Source: Synechococcales cyanobacterium PMM_0002
GTDB taxonomy: Bacteria > Cyanobacteriota > Cyanobacteriia > Elainellales > Elainellaceae
Length of the DNA: 5,582 nucleotides
Direction of reading: 5' to 3'
NCBI GenBank assembly: GCA_949127925.1
Contig: CASBQX010000255.1
Span: 1-5,582 of the forward strand
The notes below the pieces were generated by a model. That model was given only the letters and a program-made list of their open reading frames with translations. It searched no databases and had not been told where the DNA came from. Made by a program: the position numbers and the translations under genes. Numbering within the stretch: position 1 is the stretch's first letter; the number at the start of each line of letters is the position of its first letter. Shown here one piece after another: positions 1 to 5,389 of the stretch.

Positions 1-542
1 GCATCCACGGTTTCTCCGGTCGCCAAATGCGCCGCCTTCGGAATGCGGCCAATTGTGCTGAACCCTAAAGATTTCCATAAATTTAATGATGGCGTGTTGG
101 TGGCAAATACCAGGTTAAACATCACCGCCGTATAGCCCTGCGTGGGGGCAATCGCCAGCATTGCCTCAGCCATGAGTCGCCCCAGACCCAACCCTTGCAT
201 GGTGGGTTGTACAATAAAGCCAGCGTTGCAAATGTGGCCGCTGCGTCCTGGAAAGTTGGGCTTGAGATAAAACGCGCCCAGCACTTCGGGTGGCGAGGGC
301 TTTGGTGTATCGTGTGAAGGATTGGTTGAGCTAGCCCCAGCCCGTCGAACCACGAAGGCATCTCGGCTTAGCCAGTATGCGGCAAACTCTGGCTCAGACA
401 GTGGCTGAGATTGAGGATAGGTGATGCCAGCTAACACAATTTGGTTTAGCAGCGATCGCACCGGTTCTTGCTCATCGGAGCGCATCTTGTCCACTTCAAC
501 GGCAATGCCGTTTTTGAGTACTCGCCGAATGGGTAATCGCAT
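1..542 (-). CDS. GNAT family N-acetyltransferase, C-terminus beyond window edge
   Basis: The minus strand reads open from an ATG at 542 to the window edge, giving 180 complete codons without a stop; an in-frame TAA at 561-563 makes this the first ATG. The GNAT fold is supported by the acetyl-CoA loop Q116-x-x-G119-x-G121 (QGLGLGRLM), a preceding beta strand (HICNAGFIV, about 103-111), and the motif B-like end N149-TPSLNLWKSLGF-161. The family transfers an acetyl group from acetyl-CoA to an amine; the substrate cannot be read here. The segment YLKPNFPGRSGH, followed by the acetyl-CoA loop and LWKSLGF, resembles from memory a subgroup related to fungal Mpr1-type acetyltransferases. Members usually end soon after a V-D-A-like strand, so probably only 10-20 residues are missing. 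Residues about 68-86 form a Ser/Pro-rich stretch that looks inserted. An AGGA lies 12 bases before the ATG, a weak ribosome site. The gene is divergent from the helicase. No partner gene is visible. Confidence 0.9.
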   Translation of the reverse strand, partial: MRLPIRRVLKNGIAVEVDKMRSDEQEPVRSLLNQIVLAGITYPQSQPLSEPEFAAYWLSRDAFVVRRAGASSTNPSHDTPKPSPPEVLGAFYLKPNFPGRSGHICNAGFIVQPTMQGLGLGRLMAEAMLAIAPTQGYTAVMFNLVFATNTPSLNLWKSLGFSTIGRIPKAAHLATGETVD

Positions 543-716
543 CCGCTTTTCTATTCCTGATTAATCGTTTTGGTTTCTGGCAAATCGACACTTATTATTT
601 CAGGTTTTCTGGGTTTCTAGGCGCAGATCATCTCTGCATTTTCTCTATCATTTGCGTTTGATCGATTTGCTGCTGGCCTTTTACGTTGCATCCCTTTCGA
701 CACCTTTTCGATTTGC
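543..716. promoter_or_regulatory. Divergent intergenic region between acetyltransferase and helicase genes
   Basis: This 174-base gap lies between two divergent starts, so it should hold both promoters. On the minus strand, AATAAT (plus 594-599) is a fair -10 match, but no good -35 sits 16-18 bases upstream. On the plus strand, TATCAT at 646-651 and TTGATC at 658-663 are loose matches without a well-spaced partner. The helicase start has no purine-rich ribosome site: the 20 bases before its ATG are pyrimidine-rich. I cannot name a promoter with confidence. Confidence 0.35.
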
Positions 717-3700
717 ATGGCAATTTTACACGGCAGTTGGGTTTCTCCGCTTCATGCATCGGCTCTAAGCCCGTCGGCGTCCAGCCCAGCCGTTGCTGCC
801 GCTGGGGCTGACACGGCCAAGGATGGCTGCTTTTTCCTGTGGGGAGAAATGTGGCGGCGGTTAGAACCAGATGACGTGGCCGCAGATCAGGCGGTGCAGC
901 CCCATCCATTTGCCATGACGCGGGCAGAACTGCTGCCATTTTTGCGATCGCTATCCCAATCGCGCAAATTGCACTGGCCGGTGGCCGACCTGCCGTTGGC
1001 AGAAACTGTACGGGTGGCACCCAATCGCGGCAAGCGATCGCCAGCAACAGACGCAGAACCAGGATTAACCGCACCGCACTGGCACGCTTTCTGGTTTGCC
1101 CTGCCAACTCATTACTCTACCGTCGAGGTAGAAGGTGGATCAGAATCTGGATCAGACCTGCCTACCCAAACGATGCAGCGCATCCCCCAGCACTCGGCGG
1201 CAGTGCTCCAGCCCGATGCCGATCCGGCCACCCAAACGCTAGAACTTTATCCCTGGCAGGTAGAAGGAATTTGCCTGACGCCGCTAGAAGCCACCCAGTT
1301 GCTCAACTCGCTGCCGCTGGTGGCGATGAATCAGGCAGACTCATTTGTCGGCAGTGATTTGCGGTTTTGGTCTCACGCAGCGCGCTGGAGCCTGGATTTG
1401 CTGGCGCGCTCTAAGTTTTTGCCCGCGCTAGACCCAGTTGACGGGGCGCTGTTTAGTACTTGGCAGGTGTTGCTCGATAGCGACGTCGATCAAACGCGGC
1501 TGCGCCAGTTTGCCCGACAGATGCCCGTTGCCTGCCGCACCTATCAAGACGGAGCTGATTTGGCTGCTGCTGGGGCAGAACAGAACTTGGCTGTGGCCGA
1601 TACCGTGACCCTGGCGCGACCGCTGCTGCTCGATTTTCTCAACCGGGTAGTAGATGCCCAAATTCGCACTACGCTGCACAACACCCGCACCGATGCGCCC
1701 ATCCTGCCTGCCATTGCCTTGCCCAAAGATGTGGCACTGCGAGAGTGGCTGCAAAGCTTGACGCAGACGGAGGCGATTCTCTGTGAGACGGCAAAGCCGA
1801 TCGCCGCTGATCCACCTAAACTTGAGCGATTGCGGTCAGTCCTCACCCAGTGGCTAACGCCGCTGCAACACCACCTCAGCCAGCAAGACACGCCGTTCCG
1901 CACCTGTTTCTATCTGCACCCGCCCCTGATGGGGCAAATGGACTGGACATTAGAATATTTTTTGCAGGCCGTCGATGACCCTGAATGCCTGATCAGCGCC
2001 CGCACCATTTGGCACAACCCCGTCGATCGCCTGGTCTACCTGGGGCGCACCATCAACCAGCCCCAAGAAACGCTGCTGGCCGGCCTGGGTTTAGCCTCCC
2101 GCCTGCATCCCGGCATCGAACCCAGCCTACAAACCCAGCAGCCCCAGTCTTGCCGCCTGACGCCGCTCCAAGTCTACGAATTCATCAAAACAACCGCGTG
2201 GCGGCTGCAAGATAGCGGCTTTGGCGTGGTGCTGCCGCCCAGTTTGGCCAATCAGCAGGGCTGGGCAAATCGGCTGGGGTTAAGCGTCCAGGCCGAAACG
2301 CCCAGCAAGCGGATGCAGGGGTTGGGCTTGAAGAGTTTGCTGAATTTTAAGTGGGAGCTAACGATTGGCGGGCAGCGGCTGTCGAAAGCGGAATTTGATC
2401 GGTTGGTGGCGCTGAATACGCCGCTAGTAGAGGTGAATGGCGAATGGGTAGAGCTGCGATCGCAAGATATCCGCGCCGCCCAAGAGTTTTTTGCTAGCCG
2501 CAAAGACCAAATGTCGCTATCGCTAGAAGATGCGCTGCGGATGAGTACGGGCGATACCCAAATGATTGAAAAGCTTCCCGTCGTTAGCTTTGAGGCATCG
2601 GGCGCACTAGAAGACCTAATCAACACCCTGACCACAGGCAACCAAGACCTGACCCTGATTCCTACCCCGCGAGAGTTTCGCGGCGAGCTGCGCCCGTACC
2701 AAATTCGGGGCGCGTCGTGGATGGCCTTTTTGGAACAGTGGGGACTGGGCGCATGTCTGGCCGACGACATGGGGCTTGGCAAAACGGTGCAGTTGATTGC
2801 CCTACTGCTGCATTTGCAAGAAAACGATTTAATCGAACATCCCACCTTATTAGTCTGCCCTACTTCGGTTCTGGGCAACTGGGAGCGCGAAGTCAAGCGG
2901 TTTGCGCCGACGCTGAAGGTGCTGCTGCATCATGGTGATAAGCGATCGCAGGGTAAAACCTTTGCCAAAACGATGAAAGGGTATCACCTGGTGCTGACCA
3001 GCTATGCCCTGGTCTACCGCGACGAGAAAGAATTGCAAAGCGTGAAATGGCAGGGCGTGGTTCTAGACGAAGCGCAGAATATCAAAAACTCTGAGGCCAA
3101 GCAGTCGCAGTCGGTACGGCAGTTAGACGCCCAGTTCCGTATTGCCCTCACAGGTACCCCCGTCGAAAACCGCCTGTCGGAACTGTGGTCGATCTTAGAC
3201 TTCCTCAATCCCGGCTATTTGGGACCGCGCAACTTCTTTCAGCGGCGGTTTGGCATCCCAATCGAACGCTACGGCGATACCGATTCGCTCAAAACACTGC
3301 GATCGCTCGTCCAACCGTTTATTCTGCGCCGCCTCAAAACCGATCGCAGCATCATTCAAGACCTGCCCGACAAGCAGGAAATGACGGTGTTCTGCGGACT
3401 CACCTCTGACCAGGCCGCAATCTATCAGCAGTTAGTCGATCATTCGCTAGAGCAAATTGAGGCAGCAGAAGGCATCCAGCGGCACGGCATGATTTTGGCA
3501 CTGCTGACGCGGTTGAAGCAGGTGTGCAATCATCCCGCCTTGCTGAAGGATGACGGCGGAAGGATGAAGGATGAAGGCGGCTCGGCGGCGGCGTTTTTGG
3601 CGCGATCGGGGAAGTTGCAGCGGCTGACGGAGATGCTAGAAGAGATTTTGGCGGAGGGCGATCGCACGCTGATCTTTACGCAGTTTGCCGAGTGGGGCAA

Positions 3701-4151
3701 AGATTTGCAGGCGTATTTGGAGCAGCAGTTTGAGCGCGAGGTGCTGTTTTTGTATGGCAGTACGTCGCGCAAGCAGCGCGAGGTGATGGTCGATCGGTTT
3801 CAGAATGACCCCCAGGCTCCACGTATTTTTATTCTGTCGCTCAAAGCAGGCGGAGTAGGGCTAAACCTGACTCGCGCCAATCATGTGTTCCATTTCGATC
3901 GCTGGTGGAATCCGGCAGTTGAAAATCAGGCCACCGATCGCGTCTTCCGCATTGGCCAAACGCGCAATGTGCAGGTACACAAGTTTGTCTGCACTGGCAC
4001 GCTGGAAGAACGGATTCATGAGTTGATTGAAAGCAAAAAAGCCCTGTCGGAACAGGTAGTGGGCACGGGTGAAACCTGGCTAACTGAGCTAGATACTGCT
4101 CAGTTGCGCAATATGCTGATGCTCGATCGCAGTGCCATTATTGATGATTAG
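717..4151 (+). CDS. SNF2-family (RapA/HepA-like) DEAD/DEAH-box ATPase
   Basis: Complete 1144-residue protein. The C-terminal half is a two-lobe SF2 ATPase of the SNF2 type: motif I DDMGLGKT (683-690, Lys689), motif Ia around CPTSVLGNW (714-722), motif II DEAQ (784-787), motif III LTGTP (811-815), motif IV LIFTQF (985-990), motif V around LKAGGVGLNL (1042-1051) and motif VI QATDRVFRIGQ (1071-1081, arginines 1075 and 1078). All catalytic residues are present, so it should be active. Residues about 480-610 match the bacterial SNF2-associated region (DUF3670-like) that usually precedes the ATPase. These proteins use ATP to translocate on double-stranded DNA and displace bound proteins; the role of the cyanobacterial members is poorly defined. 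The start is supported by MAILHGSW, which I recall as the typical N-terminus. Alanine/serine-rich stretches near 17-37 and a linker near 130-165 look species-specific. Residues 944-955 come from a heptamer repeat. No ribosome site is evident. Confidence 0.95.
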   Translation: MAILHGSWVSPLHASALSPSASSPAVAAAGADTAKDGCFFLWGEMWRRLEPDDVAADQAVQPHPFAMTRAELLPFLRSLSQSRKLHWPVADLPLAETVRVAPNRGKRSPATDAEPGLTAPHWHAFWFALPTHYSTVEVEGGSESGSDLPTQTMQRIPQHSAAVLQPDADPATQTLELYPWQVEGICLTPLEATQLLNSLPLVAMNQADSFVGSDLRFWSHAARWSLDLLARSKFLPALDPVDGALFSTWQVLLDSDVDQTRLRQFARQMPVACRTYQDGADLAAAGAEQNLAVADTVTLARPLLLDFLNRVVDAQIRTTLHNTRTDAPILPAIALPKDVALREWLQSLTQTEAILCETAKPIAADPPKLERLRSVLTQWLTPLQHHLSQQDTPFRTCFYLHPPLMGQMDWTLEYFLQAVDDPECLISARTIWHNPVDRLVYLGRTINQPQETLLAGLGLASRLHPGIEPSLQTQQPQSCRLTPLQVYEFIKTTAWRLQDSGFGVVLPPSLANQQGWANRLGLSVQAETPSKRMQGLGLKSLLNFKWELTIGGQRLSKAEFDRLVALNTPLVEVNGEWVELRSQDIRAAQEFFASRKDQMSLSLEDALRMSTGDTQMIEKLPVVSFEASGALEDLINTLTTGNQDLTLIPTPREFRGELRPYQIRGASWMAFLEQWGLGACLADDMGLGKTVQLIALLLHLQENDLIEHPTLLVCPTSVLGNWEREVKRFAPTLKVLLHHGDKRSQGKTFAKTMKGYHLVLTSYALVYRDEKELQSVKWQGVVLDEAQNIKNSEAKQSQSVRQLDAQFRIALTGTPVENRLSELWSILDFLNPGYLGPRNFFQRRFGIPIERYGDTDSLKTLRSLVQPFILRRLKTDRSIIQDLPDKQEMTVFCGLTSDQAAIYQQLVDHSLEQIEAAEGIQRHGMILALLTRLKQVCNHPALLKDDGGRMKDEGGSAAAFLARSGKLQRLTEMLEEILAEGDRTLIFTQFAEWGKDLQAYLEQQFEREVLFLYGSTSRKQREVMVDRFQNDPQAPRIFILSLKAGGVGLNLTRANHVFHFDRWWNPAVENQATDRVFRIGQTRNVQVHKFVCTGTLEERIHELIESKKALSEQVVGTGETWLTELDTAQLRNMLMLDRSAIIDD
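3546..3580 (+). repeat. Five tandem heptamers inside the helicase gene
   Basis: The stretch splits exactly into AAGGATG, ACGGCGG, AAGGATG, AAGGATG, AAGGCGG. It encodes KDDGGRMKDEGG (residues 944-955), in the loop between CNHPALL and SGKLQRL. Since 35 bases is not a multiple of three, successive heptamers are read in different frames; the reading frame nevertheless stays open. Heptamer short tandem repeats of this look are frequent in cyanobacterial genomes. Confidence 0.7.
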
Positions 4152-4155
4152 GGCA

Positions 4156-4188
4156 GGCGATCGCATTGTAGGAGTTGCGATCGCATTG
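4156..4188 (+). repeat. HIP1-centred direct repeat, left copy
   Basis: Two units of the form GCGATCGC-ATTGTAGGAGTT lie directly after the helicase stop codon (HIP1 octamers at 4157-4164 and 4177-4184). The 33 bases match 4756-4788 at 31 positions, and the two copies start exactly 600 bases apart with the hicAB pair between them. The first base of the repeat is 5 bases beyond the TAG. Confidence 0.85.
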
Positions 4189-4202
4189 CTACGAAGCAAC
4201 TC
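4172..4202. repeat. Hairpin in spacer after helicase gene
   Basis: GAGTTGC at 4172-4178 is the exact reverse complement of GCAACTC at 4196-4202, leaving a 17-base loop. A tighter alternative inside it pairs TTGCT (4186-4190) with AGCAA (4195-4199) around ACGA. No run of T follows, so it is not a standard intrinsic terminator, although it lies where one for the helicase transcript would be expected. Confidence 0.5.
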
Positions 4203-4267
4203 GGCATAGCAGTGGCTAGAGACTAAGGAAAGGTGGGAAAATAGGGTGGAGTGACAAAACAATATTC

Positions 4268-4495
4268 ATGCCCAGGAAGATTCGAGAGTTGAAAGCTCAG
4301 ATTGCGCGTGAAGGATTTGTTTACTTGCCCAAGCGTGGCAAGGGTAGCCATGAGCGTTGGCAGCACCCTTTGCTTAGAAAAACACTGACAATTCCAGGCA
4401 AGGACGGAAATGATGTGCCACTCTACCTAGAAAAACAATTAGCAAAATTGCTTGCCGCGCTTAAAGACATCAGAAAGGAGGACGAGGATTCATGA
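4268..4495 (+). CDS. hicA: HicA-type mRNA interferase toxin
   Basis: Small basic 75-residue protein of the HicA/YcfA-like family. It has the expected layout: an N-terminal helix with I-R-E-L (5-8), the glycine of EGF (15-17), then K25-G-S-H28-E-R-W carrying the catalytic histidine, then the strand TLTIPGKDGNDVP and a C-terminal helix. HicA toxins adopt a double-stranded-RNA-binding-like fold and cleave mRNA in the cytoplasm until bound by HicB. The length is typical and the key His28 is intact, so the toxin is probably functional. The last bases overlap the hicB start as ATGA. Only a distant GGAG (4248-4251, 16 bases away) precedes the ATG, so initiation may be weak. Sampled GC of the pair is about 42-53%, lower than in the helicase gene, which fits horizontal acquisition (inference). 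Confidence 0.93.
   Translation: MPRKIRELKAQIAREGFVYLPKRGKGSHERWQHPLLRKTLTIPGKDGNDVPLYLEKQLAKLLAALKDIRKEDEDS
4474..4481 (+). promoter_or_regulatory. Strong ribosome binding site for hicB within hicA
   Basis: AAAGGAGG ends 10 bases before the hicB ATG at 4492, and a second GAGG at 4484-4487 lies closer. This contrasts with the poor site in front of hicA, and would favour more antitoxin than toxin from one transcript (inference). Confidence 0.7.
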
Positions 4496-4710
4496 GTCGA
4501 TACAGTATGGTGATCCAATGGTCTGATGAAGATCAGCTTTTCCTGGTCACAATTCCAGAGTTTGCTGATTTAGTTGTAATGCCTTGCACTCACGGAAAAA
4601 GTCGTGAGGAAGCAACTCATAACGGTGAAGAAGTTATTGGAATGTACCTGGAAGCTTGGCAAGCAGAAGGTGAACCTATCCCCGAACCCAGAACGCTTCA
4701 AGTTGCTTGA
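4492..4710 (+). CDS. hicB: HicB-type antitoxin, short form
   Basis: 72-residue protein of the HicB family. The start YSMVIQWSDEDQLFLVTIPEF (5-25) gives the strand-turn-strand of the partial RNase H-like fold, followed by THGKSREEATHNGEEVIGMYLEAW, the long helix, and a Pro-rich tail EPIPEPRTL. HicB binds and blocks HicA. This form ends after the HicA-binding domain and has no C-terminal helix-turn-helix or ribbon-helix-helix DNA-binding part, unlike longer HicB proteins that repress their own promoter. Short HicB proteins of this kind are, to my knowledge, common in cyanobacteria, so truncation is unlikely. It overlaps hicA by 4 bases, indicating translational coupling. A second transcription regulator for the pair is not evident. 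Stop TGA at 4708-4710, followed by repeats. Confidence 0.92.
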   Translation: MSRYSMVIQWSDEDQLFLVTIPEFADLVVMPCTHGKSREEATHNGEEVIGMYLEAWQAEGEPIPEPRTLQVA

Positions 4711-4755
4711 TTCAGTGTAGCGATCGCAGTTTTCCCTCATCCCTCAAGCGATAAA

Positions 4756-4788
4756 GGCGATCGCGTTGTAGGAGCTGCGATCGCATTG
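4756..4788 (+). repeat. HIP1-centred direct repeat, right copy
   Basis: Partner of 4156-4188 with two differences in 33 bases (A to G in the first unit, T to C at its end). It contains HIP1 octamers at 4757-4764 and 4777-4784 and forms the first two units of the longer array. Confidence 0.85.
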
Positions 4789-4905
4789 TGTTGGGTGACA
4801 TTGGCAATGTATCGACTCACATTGGCATTGTAGGAGCTGCAATAGCTTTGTGTTGGGTTGCAATGGCATTGTCAGATCTGCAATGCCATTGTAGGGGGCG
4901 ATCGC
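4757..4905 (+). repeat. Array of ~20-base HIP1-derived tandem repeats
   Basis: Seven degenerate units start at 4757, 4777, 4797, 4818, 4839, 4859 and 4880, with lengths of 20, 20, 21, 21, 20, 21 and 18; an eighth partial one is the HIP1 octamer at 4898-4905. Each has a palindromic core (GCGATCGC, ACATTGGCAATGT or CAATG-x-CATTG) followed in most units by TTGT and a seven-base tail. The tails run AGGAGCT, GTTGGGT, ATCGACT, AGGAGCT, GTTGGGT, CAGATCT, so three units form a higher-order repeat of about 62 bases. An open frame from a GTG at 4788 through this array is not credible as a gene. Confidence 0.8.
4861..4891. repeat. Perfect 11-base inverted repeat (hairpin)
   Basis: CAATGGCATTG (4861-4871) and CAATGCCATTG (4881-4891) are exact reverse complements. 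They are separated by TCAGATCTG, which itself contains the palindrome CAGATCTG. The structure arises from two neighbouring array units; no T-run follows. Confidence 0.75.
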
Positions 4906-5029
4906 CAAACTCTGCGGCGGCGGTGGCGGTGGTCGGCATAACCTGGCGCAGGCGGGCGGGCGCGATCCTAGTAAGCTACCAGAGGCTCTGGCGGCAGCTA
5001 AAACCCAGTTACAGCAGGGGTTGGGGTAA
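4895..5029 (+). pseudogene. alaS: 3'-terminal remnant of alanyl-tRNA synthetase gene
   Basis: In the frame running GCG at 4898 to TAA at 5027-5029, 43 codons (44 with the preceding GGG) read GAIAKLCGGGGGG, then RHNLAQAGGRDPSKL, then PEALAAAKTQLQQGLG. This matches the far C-terminus of alanyl-tRNA synthetase: the glycine-rich run, the A-Q-A-G-G signature and the P-x-A-L helix that ends the C-Ala/DHHA1 region. The full enzyme is roughly 870-880 residues and charges tRNA-Ala in the cytoplasm; here only the last 5% exists. Upstream in frame is TAG at 4892-4894, then the repeat array, and there is no start codon, so it is a fragment, not a gene. The family usually has R-P-N where this reads R-H-N, consistent with relaxed selection (inference). 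The homology begins at the HIP1 octamer 4898-4905, which is also the end of the array. Recognition is from memory, without a search. Confidence 0.8.
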
Positions 5030-5038
5030 GTTGACAGC

Positions 5039-5086
5039 AGCCGGAGGGCGAATTTTGACGGAAGCCGAAGGGCGAGTTTTGATTGA
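5039..5086 (+). repeat. 24-base imperfect tandem duplication
   Basis: Units 5039-5062 and 5063-5086 share 20 of 24 positions, each running AGCCG(G/A)AGGGCGA(A/G)TTTTGA. The partial sequence TTGACAGC just before resembles the end of a further unit. It lies just after the alaS fragment stop and supplies the left arm of the inverted repeat at 5070-5128. Confidence 0.7.
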
Positions 5087-5128
5087 ACGCGACCGGGTTT
5101 ACCGATACGCGATCGGCTAAACTCGCCC
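5070..5128. repeat. 10-base inverted repeat enclosing a second hairpin
   Basis: GGGCGAGTTT (5070-5079) is the exact reverse complement of AAACTCGCCC (5119-5128). Inside, CCGAT (5102-5106) pairs with ATCGG (5112-5116) around ACGCG, and TTTA before it can pair with TAAA after it across one bulged base. It looks like a dispersed intergenic element; the adjoining CCCCTAC is the complement of the GTAGGGG found in the array. It could also act as a bidirectional transcription barrier, but there is no T-run. Confidence 0.55.
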
Positions 5129-5145
5129 CTACCCGCAACGCAAAA

Positions 5146-5277
5146 TTATGGCTTGCTTCGTCTGTCGGCTTTTGCCAGGATCACCATCGCTTTATCAATG
5201 TCTCGAACTTTGATGCCGCGCAAGGCAGTTAGGAGCGATCGCAGTAGTGCGACTTCATCATCGGAGAGTGTGACCAT
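5146..5277 (-). CDS. Small hypothetical protein (43 residues)
   Basis: I do not recognise this protein. From the ATG at 5277 it reads MVTLSDDEVALLRSLLTAL, then GIKVRDIDKAMVILAKADRRSKP, with TAA at 5146-5148. An acidic N-cap (SDDE) precedes a leucine-rich amphipathic helix, then a second likely helix and a basic tail. No membrane segment is seen. The start is chosen because GAGG (plus 5287-5290 complement) sits 9 bases upstream. The frame stays open upstream, with alternative ATGs at 5313 (55 residues) and 5388 (80 residues); the longest reads a Cys/His/Ser-rich stretch that looks non-coding. A HIP1 octamer lies inside (5235-5242). It is divergent from the ribbon-helix-helix gene, so the two may be co-regulated. 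It could also be a decayed end of a larger protein. Confidence 0.45.
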   Translation of the reverse strand: MVTLSDDEVALLRSLLTALRGIKVRDIDKAMVILAKADRRSKP

Positions 5278-5310
5278 CAGGGATTGCCTCAAATAAAGCT
5301 TGAGAGCAAT

Positions 5311-5365
5311 CATATCACGCTTGCGCGTATGCGCGTATGCGGAAAGAGCGGTATGCGATGATATG
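5311..5365. promoter_or_regulatory. Inverted repeat and octamer duplication between divergent small genes
   Basis: CATATCACGC (5311-5320) and GCGATGATATG (5355-5365) are inverted copies with a one-base gap. Between them, TGCGCGTA occurs twice in tandem (5322-5337). On the minus strand, TATCAT (plus 5358-5363) with TTGAGT 19 bases upstream is a loose promoter match, and TTGACA lies nearby but is poorly spaced. The symmetry between divergent genes, one encoding a likely DNA-binding protein, suggests an operator (inference). If the minus-strand gene starts at 5313, the left arm overlaps its start codon. Confidence 0.35.
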
Positions 5366-5389
5366 TGCTTGCAATTGTCAAAACTCAAG

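Noticed and set aside
628..1107. Minus-strand open frame of 159 codons
   Set aside because: It lies mostly antisense to the start of the helicase gene, with composition typical of a shadow frame and no recognisable domain.
2252..2896. Minus-strand open frame of 214 codons
   Set aside because: It is antisense to conserved helicase coding sequence, Ser/Arg-rich, and has no family resemblance.
4172..4202. Intrinsic terminator for the helicase gene
   Set aside because: The stem exists but no T-run follows, so only a hairpin is reported.
4156..4905. CRISPR array
   Set aside because: Units are ~20 bases, directly abutting and degenerate, with no unique spacers of constant length and no cas genes.
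4788..5120. Open frame of 110 codons starting with GTG
   Set aside because: It starts inside the HIP1-derived repeat array and crosses the alaS fragment in a different frame, so its residues are explained by repeats and a gene fragment.
5300..5389. N-terminal extension of the ribbon-helix-helix gene from a TTG
   Set aside because: The extension is Cys/Arg-rich, overlaps the likely regulatory region, and the fold begins right after the ATG at 5390.
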